Assembly (NCBI GenBank): GCA_024741835.1
Contig: JAENRP010000053.1
Location: 70,701-134,700 of the forward strand
Length of the DNA stretch: 64,000 nucleotides
DNA from: Diplocarpon mali
Lineage: Eukaryota; Ascomycota; Leotiomycetes; Helotiales; Drepanopezizaceae
Direction of reading: 5' to 3'
Part shown: positions 48,332-57,498 of the stretch, piece after piece
How positions within the stretch are numbered: the first letter of the stretch is position 1
Layout of the letters: the number at the start of each line of letters is the position of its first letter
Notes under the pieces: generated by a model
The model's input: only the letters and a program-made list of their open reading frames with translations
What the model was told of the DNA's origin: nothing
Databases searched by the model: none
Made by a program: the position numbers and the translations under genes

Positions 48332-49410
48332 ATGGTTTCCCCAGCCCCCACCATCCGCGTGGCTGTCACGCAAGCCGAGCCCGTATGGCTAGATCTCGAC
48401 GCTTCAGTTGCAAAAGGATGCAAGTACATAAAGGAAGCGGCTGAGAATGGAGCGCGGCTTGTCACGTTCCCCGAGGTGTGGTTTCCTGGGTATCCTGCTT
48501 GGATCTGGTGCGTGACATCTACCCAGCCGTTCCCCCAAATCCAGCCTCGCTCCCCGGCAACAGTGTTCATGGCACAGACATGCCGAGGCTAACGTCGCGT
48601 AGGAAACGCCCCGTGGACTTCGCCCTAGGAACCGCCTACCAGAAGAACAGCTTGAAGATCGACTCTCCCCAGATGCGCACCTTGTGCGCCTGCGCGGCCG
48701 AGAACGACATCGCCGTCTGCTTCGGTTTCTCCGAGAATGCCTCACACTCCCTCTACATCGCGCAAGCGCTCATCGGCGCGGACGGCCAGGTCAAGATGAC
48801 GCGGCGCAAACTGAAACCGACGCACATGGAACGCACTATCTTTGGGGACGCGACGGGGAATTCGCTACAGAATGTCGTCGGTGTCGAGGGGGTGGGGAGG
48901 GTCAGCGCCCTCGCATGCTGGGAGCACCTGCAGCCGCTGCTGAAGTATCATACCGCAGCGCTCAGGCCTGCGATCCATGTTGGGGCCTGGCCCCCTGTCA
49001 TCCCGTATGTGGAGGGTGCCGGGTTGTGGAGTATGTCTCGCGAGGGATGTCGGAATCTATCAAGGACATTCGCGGCGGAGAGCCAGACATTCGTGCTGCA
49101 TACCACCGCTGTCATCGGGCAAGCTGGTATTGACAAGTTGGGGACCGAGGGGACGATGTTTGGAGTTCCTGGGGGAGGGAGCTCGGCGATCTATGGGCCG
49201 GATGGAAGACAGCTTTCGAAGGATATCGAGGAGACCGAGGAGGGGATACTGTATGCCGATTTGGACTTTGACGAGGTGTTGAGGTCGAAGAGCTTCGTAG
49301 ATATCACCGGGCACTATAGTCGGCCGGACTTGCTGTGGTTGGGGAGCGATGATAGGGAGAAGTTGCCGTTGAGGACTCACCGGGATGGAGAGAATGGAGG
49401 AGAGGCGTAG
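48332..49410 (+). CDS. Nitrilase superfamily enzyme (aliphatic or arylacetonitrilase-like)
   Basis: Two exons (48332-48507, 48603-49410) give 327 residues; the intron splits the last Trp codon of GYPAWIW. The catalytic triad is visible: Glu48 in TFPEVWFPG, Lys128 in [13 protein letters not shown] and Cys164 in [15 protein letters not shown]. The context [14 protein letters not shown] and HVGAWPP places it among branch-1 nitrilases, close to fungal arylacetonitrilases and cyanide hydratases. The family turns nitriles into carboxylic acids plus ammonia; which nitrile is used cannot be read from the sequence. There is no signal peptide, so it is probably cytosolic. A short Glu/Asn-rich C-tail replaces the longer tail of some fungal members. 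Confidence 0.9.
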
Positions 49411-49631
49411 ATTGATCGGGAGCCCAACGCGTCAAGTCGTATATTCCATGGTATCATCTAGAAATGCCCCTCACCATACGCCAGGTATCCTGCCCATGCC
49501 CAAGTGGTTCACCCAAGTGGTTCAACTCCGTCCCGTACACTTCGTGACCCGACTCCAAGGCTCGCGGGAAGATCCTCACGTATTTCCATGCATTCCACGC
49601 CCCCCCGCACAGCTTCAATCCACCCATCCCC

Positions 49632-50235
49632 TCAGCCCTTTTTCGCATCCGCCATCCAACTCCTCATAGCCTTCGAACTGTCATGCGCAGCCCGAAACAG
49701 CGCCCTCTCCATCTCATCCAGTCCCCTCAGGAAGTCCCCGCCATCGTTCCCAGCACCGCCGCTCCTCTGCCCTGCCCCAGCATTACTCGCATGGTCCGCA
49801 ATCTCGGCCGCCCTCGCCCGGAAGGTCTCCGTCAAAACATCACACACCTCCTCCTCTTCGAACAGCTCCAAGATCCTCGCGCCCAGCCCATAGAAATTCT
49901 GCGCGAGAGCGCGCAGATCTACGCTCTTGGGCTCGGCCTTCAACGCGTTCATGACCCGCGGGGCGAGCGACGGAGGGAGGTCCAGCGTGACGAGCGATTT
50001 GTTCGTGTTGGGGGAGGAGACGGCGAGCATTTCGGCGAGCCAGAGGGGCAGCTCGACCCGCGTTCCGGCTTTGAGGGTATGTCCGGCATTGTGGTCCAGG
50101 AAGCCTAGGTCGGGGACGTCGAGCTCGAATGTGCACGGCACTTTCTGCGGGGTGATCAGTCGGTGGCGTTGATCGGGGGGAGTGAGGATATACTTGGGCA
50201 TCAGTGAGGATCGCGTCGATGTCGTAATAGGACAT
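49632..50235 (-). CDS. PSF3: GINS complex subunit Psf3
   Basis: Two exons (50235-50194, 50144-49632) give 184 residues. The N-terminus MSYYDIDAILTDAQ-KVPCTFEL, formed across the intron, is highly conserved in fungal Psf3 and confirms both start and splice. The block TRVELPLWLAEMLA is another family signature, and the helical domain contains NFYGLGARILELF. Psf3 is one of four GINS subunits of the Cdc45-MCM-GINS replicative helicase and acts in the nucleus at origins and forks. The length matches the family. The gene is transcribed away from the Mn superoxide dismutase gene across a 298-bp shared spacer. Confidence 0.93.
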
Positions 50236-50533
50236 AGTAGGTCACACGATAGCGGCGGCTACTGTAGTGCAGGAATCAATGCCGGACACATCGAGGATTC
50301 GCGATCACGTCGTTGTGTAGGGGTAGGAGGCGTCGCGCGTGGAGGAGGAGATACGACGTGGTGATTGTTGATCCCTGCCCGCTCGCCAGTCAGCACTTCT
50401 CGGCAGTGACGTCGAGGCCCGAGAAATGTCACATCCATAAGCATCTTGCCCTTCCTCAGCTTCGGCATTGCTGTCTTTCGTCAGACGAAGCATTAAAGCT
50501 GCATCCCACAACCTTCAATCTAACCCATCCATC
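50236..50533. promoter_or_regulatory. Divergent promoter region between PSF3 and SOD2
   Basis: 298 bp separates the two ATGs, which point away from each other, so both core promoters must lie here or overlap the leaders. No TATA element is obvious. No operator was identified. Confidence 0.6.
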
Positions 50534-51376
50534 ATGCCCACAGCACTTTTCCGTGCGAGCACTGCCGCTCGCTCTGCCTTGCGAGCTGGAGCTTCCAAGA
50601 GGGCCGCCGCAATGACAAGGGCTAGCTTCGTCCGGGGAAAAGCTACCCTCCCCGATCTGCCATGTATATCCTTCCGTCTTACGACATCCTCCCTCTCGTC
50701 ACAACCACGAGCCGTGCTAATGGGCCACAGACGACTACGGGGCGCTGGAACCCTCCATCTCCGGCAAGATCATGGAGCTCCACCACAAGAACCACCACCA
50801 GACCTATGTCAACAGCCTCAACGCCGCCACCGAGCAACTGCAGACCGCCGAGCAGAAGCAAGATATCGCGGCCCAGATCGCGCTGCAGCCGCTGATCAAC
50901 TTCCATGGCGGTGGACATGTCAACCATACGCTGTTCTGGGAGAACCTGGCCCCTAGTAAGAATGGAGGTGGTGGTGAACCGAGCGGAGCTCTGAAGGTTC
51001 GTGACTCGTTTTTCTACTCTCCTCTCTCTGCCCTGCCCGAATGGGGGGATTCAAAAAGCTAACTTGGTGTGCGCGACCCCAGACAGCCATCGAGGCCAGC
51101 TACGGTGATTTCCCCTCCTTCAAAACCAAGTTCAACGGCGCCCTCGCTGGCATCCAAGGCAGCGGGTGGGCCTGGCTCGTCAGGGACAACGAGACTGGCC
51201 AGGTCCAGATCCGCACGTACGCCAACCAGGACCCGGTGGTGGGCAAGTACAGGCCACTTTTGGGCATTGATGCGTGGGAGCATGCGTATTACCTGCAATA
51301 CCAGAACCGCAAGGCCGAGTATTTCAGTGCGGTCTGGGATGTGATCAACTGGAAGGCGGTCGCGGGGCGTTTGTAG
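50534..51376 (+). CDS. SOD2: Mitochondrial manganese superoxide dismutase
   Basis: Three exons (50534-50663, 50731-50996, 51083-51376) give 229 residues. A basic Ala/Arg-rich presequence ([19 protein letters not shown]) is followed by the mature start ATLPDLPYDYGALEP. The four metal ligands are present: His in [14 protein letters not shown], His in [11 protein letters not shown], and Asp and His in [21 protein letters not shown] and [18 protein letters not shown] are standard family blocks. The enzyme converts superoxide to H2O2 and O2 in the mitochondrial matrix, usually as a tetramer. Both introns keep phase. The gene is divergent from PSF3 and is followed by a large simple-repeat cluster. 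Confidence 0.95.
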
Positions 51377-51810
51377 GCTGCGATGTGTCATGTAACTGAG
51401 CGCGTAGAGCGATAGCGTGGTAGCAATGAAAGCGAGGTACCTGCCTGTGGCCGGCGTTGGCAGCGAGGAAGCAGCCATGTGTATCGTCGGAGCAGTCGTG
51501 TCGTCTCGTTCGGCAACCTTCCCTCTGCGTCGTGTATTGGGTGCGGTCGAGGGAGTGTCTTTGCGGTCCGTCTCGGCAGAAGACAATGCAGAGTCTCGAT
51601 CTCCTCAGCGGGACCGTGGACGGCGCGGGGGTCCGACCGACGGTGAAGAACCCCTGACCACGGACTCCGCGGCAGTGGCCCGCGCCGACAAAGCCCGAGC
51701 AGGACGGTGTTGGAAGCCGACGGTCTGCTGGGCCTCTGGGGGAGCACGGCCGTGGAGGCTGCGCAGGGCTGGTTTTCCATGTGCGCCAGCTCGAGGGTGC
51801 GAAGCGATCG
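51377..51810. other. Downstream region of SOD2
   Basis: About 430 bp between the SOD2 stop and the repeat cluster. No credible frame; no RNA gene seen. Confidence 0.45.
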
Positions 51811-51953
51811 GGGGGGGGGGAGGGAGAGGGAGAGAGAGAGAGAGAGGGAGAGGGAGAGGGAGAGGGAGGGAGAGGGAGAGAGAGAGGGAGAGGGAGAGGG
51901 AGAGGGAGGGAGAGGGAGAGAGAGGGGGAGAGGGAGAGGGAGAGAAAAGAGGA
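51811..51953. repeat. Polypurine tract, G10 then (GGGAGA)n-like
   Basis: About 143 bp consist of G and A only on the plus strand. It opens with ten G and continues as imperfect GGGAGA, GAGA and GGGAGG units. Pure polypurine/polypyrimidine tracts of this kind can form triplex (H-DNA) and often vary in length. Confidence 0.9.
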
Positions 51954-52046
51954 CTATAGGAGGTTATCGTCCGCAACGGACTATCCGAGGGGCCATTGAT
52001 CCCGCGGGATGATCTCGTGGTCTGGGAGGTATGCGAGGAGGGTGAG

Positions 52047-52163
52047 GTGGGATGTGGTGGTATGATGGTGGTATAGTATGGTATGGTGGTATGGTGGTGT
52101 GGTGTGGTGAGTGGTAGTATGGTGTGGTGTGGAGTGTGGTGTGGTGTGGAGTGTGGTGTGTGA
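52047..52163. repeat. TGG/GTGG-rich simple repeat
   Basis: Degenerate repeats of TGGTAT and GTGTGGTGTGGAGTGTGG. They lead directly into the 8-bp array that follows. Confidence 0.8.
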
Positions 52164-52395
52164 TGTATAGTAGTATAGTAGTATAGTAGTATAGTAGTAT
52201 AGTAGTATGATAGTATAGTAGTATAGTAGTATAGTAGTATAGTAGTATAGTAGTATAGTAGTATAGTAGTATAGTAGTATAGTAGTATGGTAGTATAGTA
52301 GTATGGTAGTATAGTAGTATAGTAGTATAGTAGTGTAGTAGTATAATAGTGTAGTAGTATAGTAGTATAGTAGTATGATAGTATAGTAGTATAGT
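52164..52395. repeat. 8-bp minisatellite array, unit GTATAGTA
   Basis: About 230 bp of near-perfect tandem GTATAGTA with scattered single-base variants (TGATAG, TATGGTAG, TAGTGTAG, TATAATAG). On the minus strand it creates a chance open frame coding an 8-residue repeat rich in Tyr, Leu and Thr, which is not a gene. Confidence 0.92.
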
Positions 52396-52575
52396 ATCAC
52401 AGTATCACAGTATAATAATATTATAGTATTATAGTATCATAGTATAATAATATTATAGTATCACAGTATCACAGTATCACAGTATCACAGTATCACAGTA
52501 TCACAGTATCACAGTATCACAGTATCACAGTATCACAGTATCACAGTATCATAGTATTACAGTATCATAGTACAA
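52396..52575. repeat. 8-bp minisatellite array, unit TCACAGTA
   Basis: Tandem TCACAGTA units follow the GTATAGTA array with the same 8-bp period. A short block of TATAATAATATTATAG separates early units. The two arrays share the AGTA core, so the second probably arose from the first by substitution and spread of a variant unit. Confidence 0.92.
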
Positions 52576-53287
52576 TACCATAATACCACAACGCCCCCCG
52601 CCACCCCCCTCAACAAGCGACAAGTGTCTACGCCGTGCAAAGACATCACCAGGCCCGCAGACTCGCCCAGCGGCCGTTGATTCCTGAGCAGTATCTAGTC
52701 TAGTCACGTGTCCCAGGGCTGTCGCATCAGGACCCGACCCCGTGACTGAAACACGCCGGCGCATCTCTCCCCGGCCACTCACTCCTGAGCCCGTCTCCCA
52801 CGACCGGAAAGCGAGTCCGAATCCGAACCCGAGTTATGCCAAGGCTGCTCCGGTTTGCATCGTCCCAGATCAACCCAAGCCGCGGGGCCTGTGAGGCCTT
52901 GCCCGCCCCGCCCCGCCCGTCTATCCGATCCCCGACCCGTCTTCGGTCAGGCCATCAAACGAAGCCGGCCGCCAGATTCCCCCGCCGAGACCAGGCGACG
53001 TCAACGGACAGCCGACCCTCGCGGAGGTGCCGAGTCGAGGGATCCGCCCACGGGCGGGTGGGTTGCGCCCTCGCAACGATTATCTACGTCGCCGACGTCA
53101 TGGGGGGCGGGACTTGGTCGCCGAGGGGCGAGGCGAGAGGAGACGTGGGACCAGACCGGCGGGGGCCGGTGTCGTTTCCGCTCCTCACCCGCGGGGTCTG
53201 ATGCCGGAGCGACGTCCGGGCGGCTGGAGGCCTTTTCCTCGCACACGCCGCGAGGGGACGTGGCAGTGGTGCGCGAGACTCTCTCTC
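52576..53287. other. GC-rich intergenic region
   Basis: About 700 bp, GC-rich, with one CACGTG at 52705-52710. Open frames on both strands reflect high GC and show no motif. Confidence 0.45.
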
Positions 53288-53677
53288 TCACTTCTTGCTC
53301 TGCCGACTGCGGCCGCGGGACTGGTCGGCGGTCAGACGGAGAGGGGCATGGAGGAGAGGGGCAGAGAGGAGAGGGGCAGAGAGGAGAGGGGCAGAGAGGA
53401 GAGGGGCATGGAGGAGAGGAGCAGAGAGAGGGGCAGGGAGGGACAGGTGCAGGGACGGGAGACGTACGCTCTCCGCGCGCACGCGATGCTCGGCCTGGCA
53501 GCGGTTCTCCTCGTACAGCATGTTGAGGGGTTTGCCGTCGAAGGTGAGGTCCGCGTCGTCGATGGTGTAGGGCTCCTTCCAGTGCTCCTGCAGGTGCTGG
53601 TAGTCGATGGCTTTGGTGCGCGAGGTGCCGAGGTCGTAGGTCGGCTTGGGCGCCGAGGAGGTCGCGCTGGATGGCAT
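53288..53677 (-). CDS. Short hypothetical protein, probably two exons
   Basis: Exon 1 (53677-53468) encodes 70 residues that look like conserved protein (PTYDLGTSRTKAIDYQHLQE, then HWKEPYTIDDADLTFDGKPL and NMLYEENRCQAEHR). It ends at a GTACGT donor. A 12-nt exon 2 (53299-53288) after a GGCAG acceptor gives SKK and stop, for 73 residues. If unspliced, the frame runs on through repetitive Leu/Pro/Ser sequence encoded by the 15-bp tandem repeat, which argues for an intron. Another acceptor 7 nt upstream would give a much longer C-terminus. No family is recognised. Predicted cytosolic or nuclear, without signal peptide. Confidence 0.5.
   Translation of the reverse strand: MPSSATSSAPKPTYDLGTSRTKAIDYQHLQEHWKEPYTIDDADLTFDGKPLNMLYEENRCQAEHRVRAESVRLPSLHLSLPAPLSAPLLHAPLLSAPLLSAPLLSAPLLHAPLRLTADQSRGRSRQSKK
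53336..53445. repeat. 15-bp tandem repeat within the predicted intron
   Basis: Unit GCAGAGAGGAGAGGG on the plus strand, present three times almost perfectly with diverged flanking copies (GCATGGAGGAGAGGG). On the transcribed strand it is a CT-rich tract placed between donor and acceptor of the short hypothetical gene. Confidence 0.8.
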
Positions 53678-54465
53678 GTTGGCTTGTGGCTCGGTGGTCG
53701 GGGCGGGTCGAGGGGAACGGGTGGCGGGGGACAGGTCTGCAGACGGGGGCTGGTGATGCTTCAAAATGGCGCGGGCCCGACGGTGGGAGGAGGGAATTCT
53801 TATGATCGATGGCCGGGACGGAGCCGAGAGATGACTGAATGAGATGGCTGGCTGGGCTCGCTTGGCGAGGTTGGGATGGGGAGGGATGAGACGAGACACG
53901 ATCTAGAGTCTCCTGGTTGGTGTAGATTCCAGAACAGTACTCAATCGGCCGAGTCGGCAGGCCGCCTGTCCCCAGCAGAGACATGGCGCTTTGTTTATAT
54001 ATATCTCTTCAGCGCCCCGGTAGCGAAGCGGCCAGCCTCATCGGGCATGATCACTACGACTAACCGCACCATTCCCGACCGTGCAGGACGGAGAAGTCGG
54101 TCACCGATCCGTCCCCGTGAACCTGGCACGTACATGGTTGGGAGTCGTAGTCGTCTCCTCCACCGCTCGTCCCCAGCCCCGGCCCCAGCCCCAGCCCCAG
54201 CTCCAACTCCAAACCCTCTCGCCGGTCCCCGACGCCTGGCCCTCTCCCTGTCGGCGCCGAGAGTCCAGACAAGGGGGGTCCCCCCCCCCTTACTGTAAAA
54301 CGGGGGGAAGACAGCGTAGACAATTCCTGCCGCGTGCAGCGGATCGCCGGCCTGCGACGGGCATCTCGGTTTCGACGATCGCACCCAACCGGCAGTCTAC
54401 GCGGGGATCGCGACACCGCTGACTCGAGGCTGAGCTGGAAGGGTCGGTGTGGGGGGTGGGGGGGG

Positions 54466-54617
54466 GAGATGGGATGAGATGAGATGAGATGGGTGAGATG
54501 AGATGGATAAGATGAGATGGATGAGATGAGATGAGAGGGCGGGGCATGAGATGAGATGAGAGGAGAAGCGATGAGAGAAGCAATGACAGAAGCGATGAGA
54601 GGAGACGCGACCTGGGA
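54466..54617. repeat. GATGA pentamer-type repeat
   Basis: Imperfect tandem GATGAGATGAGATGG units over about 150 bp, purine-rich on the plus strand. No gene is associated. Confidence 0.8.
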
Positions 54618-55023
54618 TGAGATGCCTCGGAGCAAGGCCGCTCGGGTATCCTCTCGGCTCGCGTCGGGAATGGCCTCGATCGCCGACACTGCAGCACCAC
54701 ACTTCCGCGCAGCCACGTGACGGGGCGAAAGAGAGAGAGAGCGTGGATACAGTCCCACCTGGCTCCACGACTCAGATATCGTCGGCCTCGACACCCCACT
54801 CGCCGGGAGAGCGGTGCGTCGCGGCTCTTGAATCCGGCCCTCGACGTGCTGGGCGTCTCTGCTCGGCACAGTCCCGCGTGGCGTGCAGCCGTGTCGCGAT
54901 CACAGGTGGTGGGGAGGCATCATCCCAATAAGGCGTTCTCCATGTGTACTCAGTCGTGTCTAATCTGGAGGTAGAAGGGCCCTTGAGCCCAATATGTGCC
55001 ACGACGCGAAGAGTAGGTTGATC

Positions 55024-55263
55024 CACGTGATATGCCGACGTGACGTTATTCGAACAAGCCGTACCCGTACCTCTCAGGCCTCCAGCTGTACTCGGCATTC
55101 TCCCCCTCCCCCCCCCAGGCCGCGAACCTGCGTCGGACCAGGCGTGACCTGTCACGTGTGACCAACATATATATCACGTGACCTCCAGATCTGCTGCAGA
55201 ATCTCACCCGCTTCCCACTCCCCAGCACATGCCCCGGGGCGGTGTGAGCAGGAAGATCACGTG
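55024..55263. promoter_or_regulatory. Cluster of four CACGTG palindromes
   Basis: CACGTG occurs at 55024-55029, 55153-55158, 55175-55180 and 55258-55263, three of them as CACGTGA or its complement. Further copies lie at 52705 and 54714. This is the E-box bound by fungal bHLH factors such as Cbf1 and Pho4 types. No adjacent gene is certain, so a target cannot be named. Confidence 0.4.
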
Positions 55264-56160
55264 TCGGGTGACGGGCAGAATCCTCGAGTTCGGATGGACG
55301 GCGGGGAACGAGGCACCACCCTTCGCGCACCTCGATTCTGGGCCGAGCAACTCCAGCTGCGGTACGCGCCATGTTCGTTTGGCGTGCACGGGAACAGGAA
55401 TACGATGCAAACATTCGCTCGGTCATGGGCGGACCTCCCTGCGCGACGTCCCTCGGGCCGCCTGAGCTCGCTAAGCGGATGAAAACAACAAGGGACTACA
55501 TCACCATCAGCTCCTATTCAATCGTCAAAATCGCCGGCAGGACTCCCTCCGCCGGTATACCCACGACCAGGCTTCTCTCTCATCAAGCTTGCTCTTCCCC
55601 CCACAGGAAAGACGCAAGATCGTCCGCGGAACACATGAATAACAAGGTTTCTTTCAAGTTGGCTGGGGTGCAGGACAAGAATCGGGGGTGTGGCGTCCAA
55701 GGCTCTGGAGTTGAAATGACAGGTAGGGGAAGAGAATTAGTCCTATCAGATTTTCTTTTTCTTTCCTACCGAGAGCAGTCGACATCGTCAGGCCAGGAGT
55801 AATGGGGGCGAGATCGTATCAGGCGGTGGTAAAATGTCCCCACGTCCCAGCCACAGATCCAACCCGTCCTCCTGCCACGAACAAGCCACGAGCCTATTCA
55901 TCCTGGATCCAATGCCAATGCCAATTCCAACCCTACCATCTACCATCTACCATCTATCCTCCCGAAAAGCATCTACCCTAGCCGTAAACAACGCATCCCC
56001 CCCATCACCATCAACGAAACGCAGTAGTCGGGTGCGACACTCCTTCTCCCCGAACCCGCGCCCCCGCGCCGCCATCCGTGACTCCAGCTCCTCGCGCGAG
56101 CACCCCAAAGGCCCGAGCAGAGCTGATGCGACAGCAGACGGTCGCGATCTCGGCTCCTGG

Positions 56161-57498
56161 TCAGGAGTCCAGGAAGCCGGCTGTCACGCTCTGCTGTGAA
56201 TTTTCGCCCTCCTCCCCGCTATCCTGGTGATTCTGGGCGGCTGCAGTGATCCTGCGCGAAGAAGCGCCAGTCGTGCGGCTCGTAGAGTCCTCGCCGCCGG
56301 TGCCGCCCAAGGACTTTTCCAGAACATCCCCCTCATCGTGGCGGCTCTCGTCCCCCGCGTCTGCGGCAGGGTCTTTCTCCACGGTGACCTGGCTCGAGGC
56401 TGAGTGGCTTCTCGGTCGTCTGCGTCGGCAGCCCTCCGTATCTTCCGATTCCGCGCTGATCGACCCAGCACGGTCCATGTCAAAGCCTCCGAATCCGAAT
56501 CCCAGCCCCAGGCCTCCGGCCTCTCGGCTGCTCGGGCTCGCATCTCGGCTGGAACCGGCGCCCTCCCCGTCCAAGTCCACTCGACGCTCTTCGTCACCGA
56601 GCCCAAGGTCCAGTCTCAGCCAACGCTCAGCAAGACGGCCACTCCCACCGCCGCTCCCACCGCCCTTGTCATCTCCCATATCGAGGCCGACGCGACGACC
56701 ACCCATCTCCATATCCGCACCTCTATAGCTCGCGCCTCGGGACGAACCTCGGCAGGTCGAGAGACCGCCCGGAGCCGGCATGGCCGCGCTGCCCTCGAGT
56801 TTCAAGCCGCCAAACCCGCCCCACCTCCCCAAGCTACTACTTCGTCTGGGAGATCGGCTTTGACTCTTGCCTCGGACTTTGCCTTTCGGCGACCATTGGA
56901 ATGCGTCGAGCTCCTTCGCGATCTGCTCAATCTCGGCAGCGATCGAGCCTGGGCTGCTGTTCCTCGAACGAGCACGACGGTGCAGATCGTGGTTGACCGC
57001 AGCGCAAGACTCCGCACTGGGTGCCGGGACCCCCGGGCCGCTACTCGGACCGCTGCCCCTCGCTCCGCCGCTCCCCTCGGCCCGCCCAGCCGGCCGGTCC
57101 GCCGGCCGGACGCGCAGCCGGACGCGCCGGCCTCTGAACCCCTCGAGCTCCTCGGTCTCGTTCTCGCTGTCGAACATGGCGTTTTCGGCATCGGAGGGCG
57201 GGGGTCGGCCGGGTCGGAGGACCGGCAGGGGACGGGGTGGCCAGCCGCGGCGCCAGCGGTCGCGGTCGTAGTTGCGGCACGCCTTGCATTTGTGCGGCGC
57301 GCGCTGGTCGTGGAGCTCGATGCCACGCATGCAGGAGCCTTGGTGTGTCTGACTGCGCGTGTTCTGCTCGAGGGAGCAGAGAGTCGTCTCGATGGGCGCG
57401 AGGTGAAGGCAGGTGTACTGAGGGGGAGCGTGAGCAGGATGCGATTCGAGCTGGAGAGGGGGGACGGGACCCACGGTGATCTGGTAGTGTCTGCACAT
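56161..57498 (-). CDS. Hypothetical protein with Cys/His-rich N-terminus and low-complexity body
   Basis: An open frame of 445 codons from the ATG at 57498; an in-frame upstream ATG at 57762 would add 88 weakly coding residues. The start MCRHYQITVG and the spaced Cys/His residues (YTCLHLAPIETTLC, GSCMRGIELHDQR, HKCKACRNYDRD) resemble the short metal-binding-like N-termini common in fungal hypothetical proteins. The rest is Arg/Ser/Gly-rich with the segment SIAAEIEQIAKELDAFQWSP in the middle, likely a helix. No catalytic motif is seen. High GC could inflate the frame, so the length is less sure than the N-terminus. Confidence 0.5.
   Translation of the reverse strand: MCRHYQITVGPVPPLQLESHPAHAPPQYTCLHLAPIETTLCSLEQNTRSQTHQGSCMRGIELHDQRAPHKCKACRNYDRDRWRRGWPPRPLPVLRPGRPPPSDAENAMFDSENETEELEGFRGRRVRLRVRPADRPAGRAEGSGGARGSGPSSGPGVPAPSAESCAAVNHDLHRRARSRNSSPGSIAAEIEQIAKELDAFQWSPKGKVRGKSQSRSPRRSSSLGRWGGFGGLKLEGSAAMPAPGGLSTCRGSSRGASYRGADMEMGGRRVGLDMGDDKGGGSGGGSGRLAERWLRLDLGLGDEERRVDLDGEGAGSSRDASPSSREAGGLGLGFGFGGFDMDRAGSISAESEDTEGCRRRRPRSHSASSQVTVEKDPAADAGDESRHDEGDVLEKSLGGTGGEDSTSRTTGASSRRITAAAQNHQDSGEEGENSQQSVTAGFLDS

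Larger units (their letters stand above)
53678..56160. other. GC-rich intergenic region with simple repeats
   Basis: About 2.5 kb. It includes a CCAGCCCC-type repeat at 54170-54210, a GATGA repeat at 54466-54617, a C-run and G-runs near 54280-54310, and a cluster of CACGTG sites at 55024-55263. No frame with a recognisable domain was found on either strand. Confidence 0.45.

Noticed and set aside
51981..52400. 139-codon minus-strand frame rich in Tyr, Leu and Thr
   Set aside because: It is a translation of the 8-bp minisatellite (24 nt = 8-residue period), not a gene.
52855..53526. 223-codon plus-strand frame
   Set aside because: GC-driven frame that runs through the tandem repeat and antisense to the short minus-strand gene.
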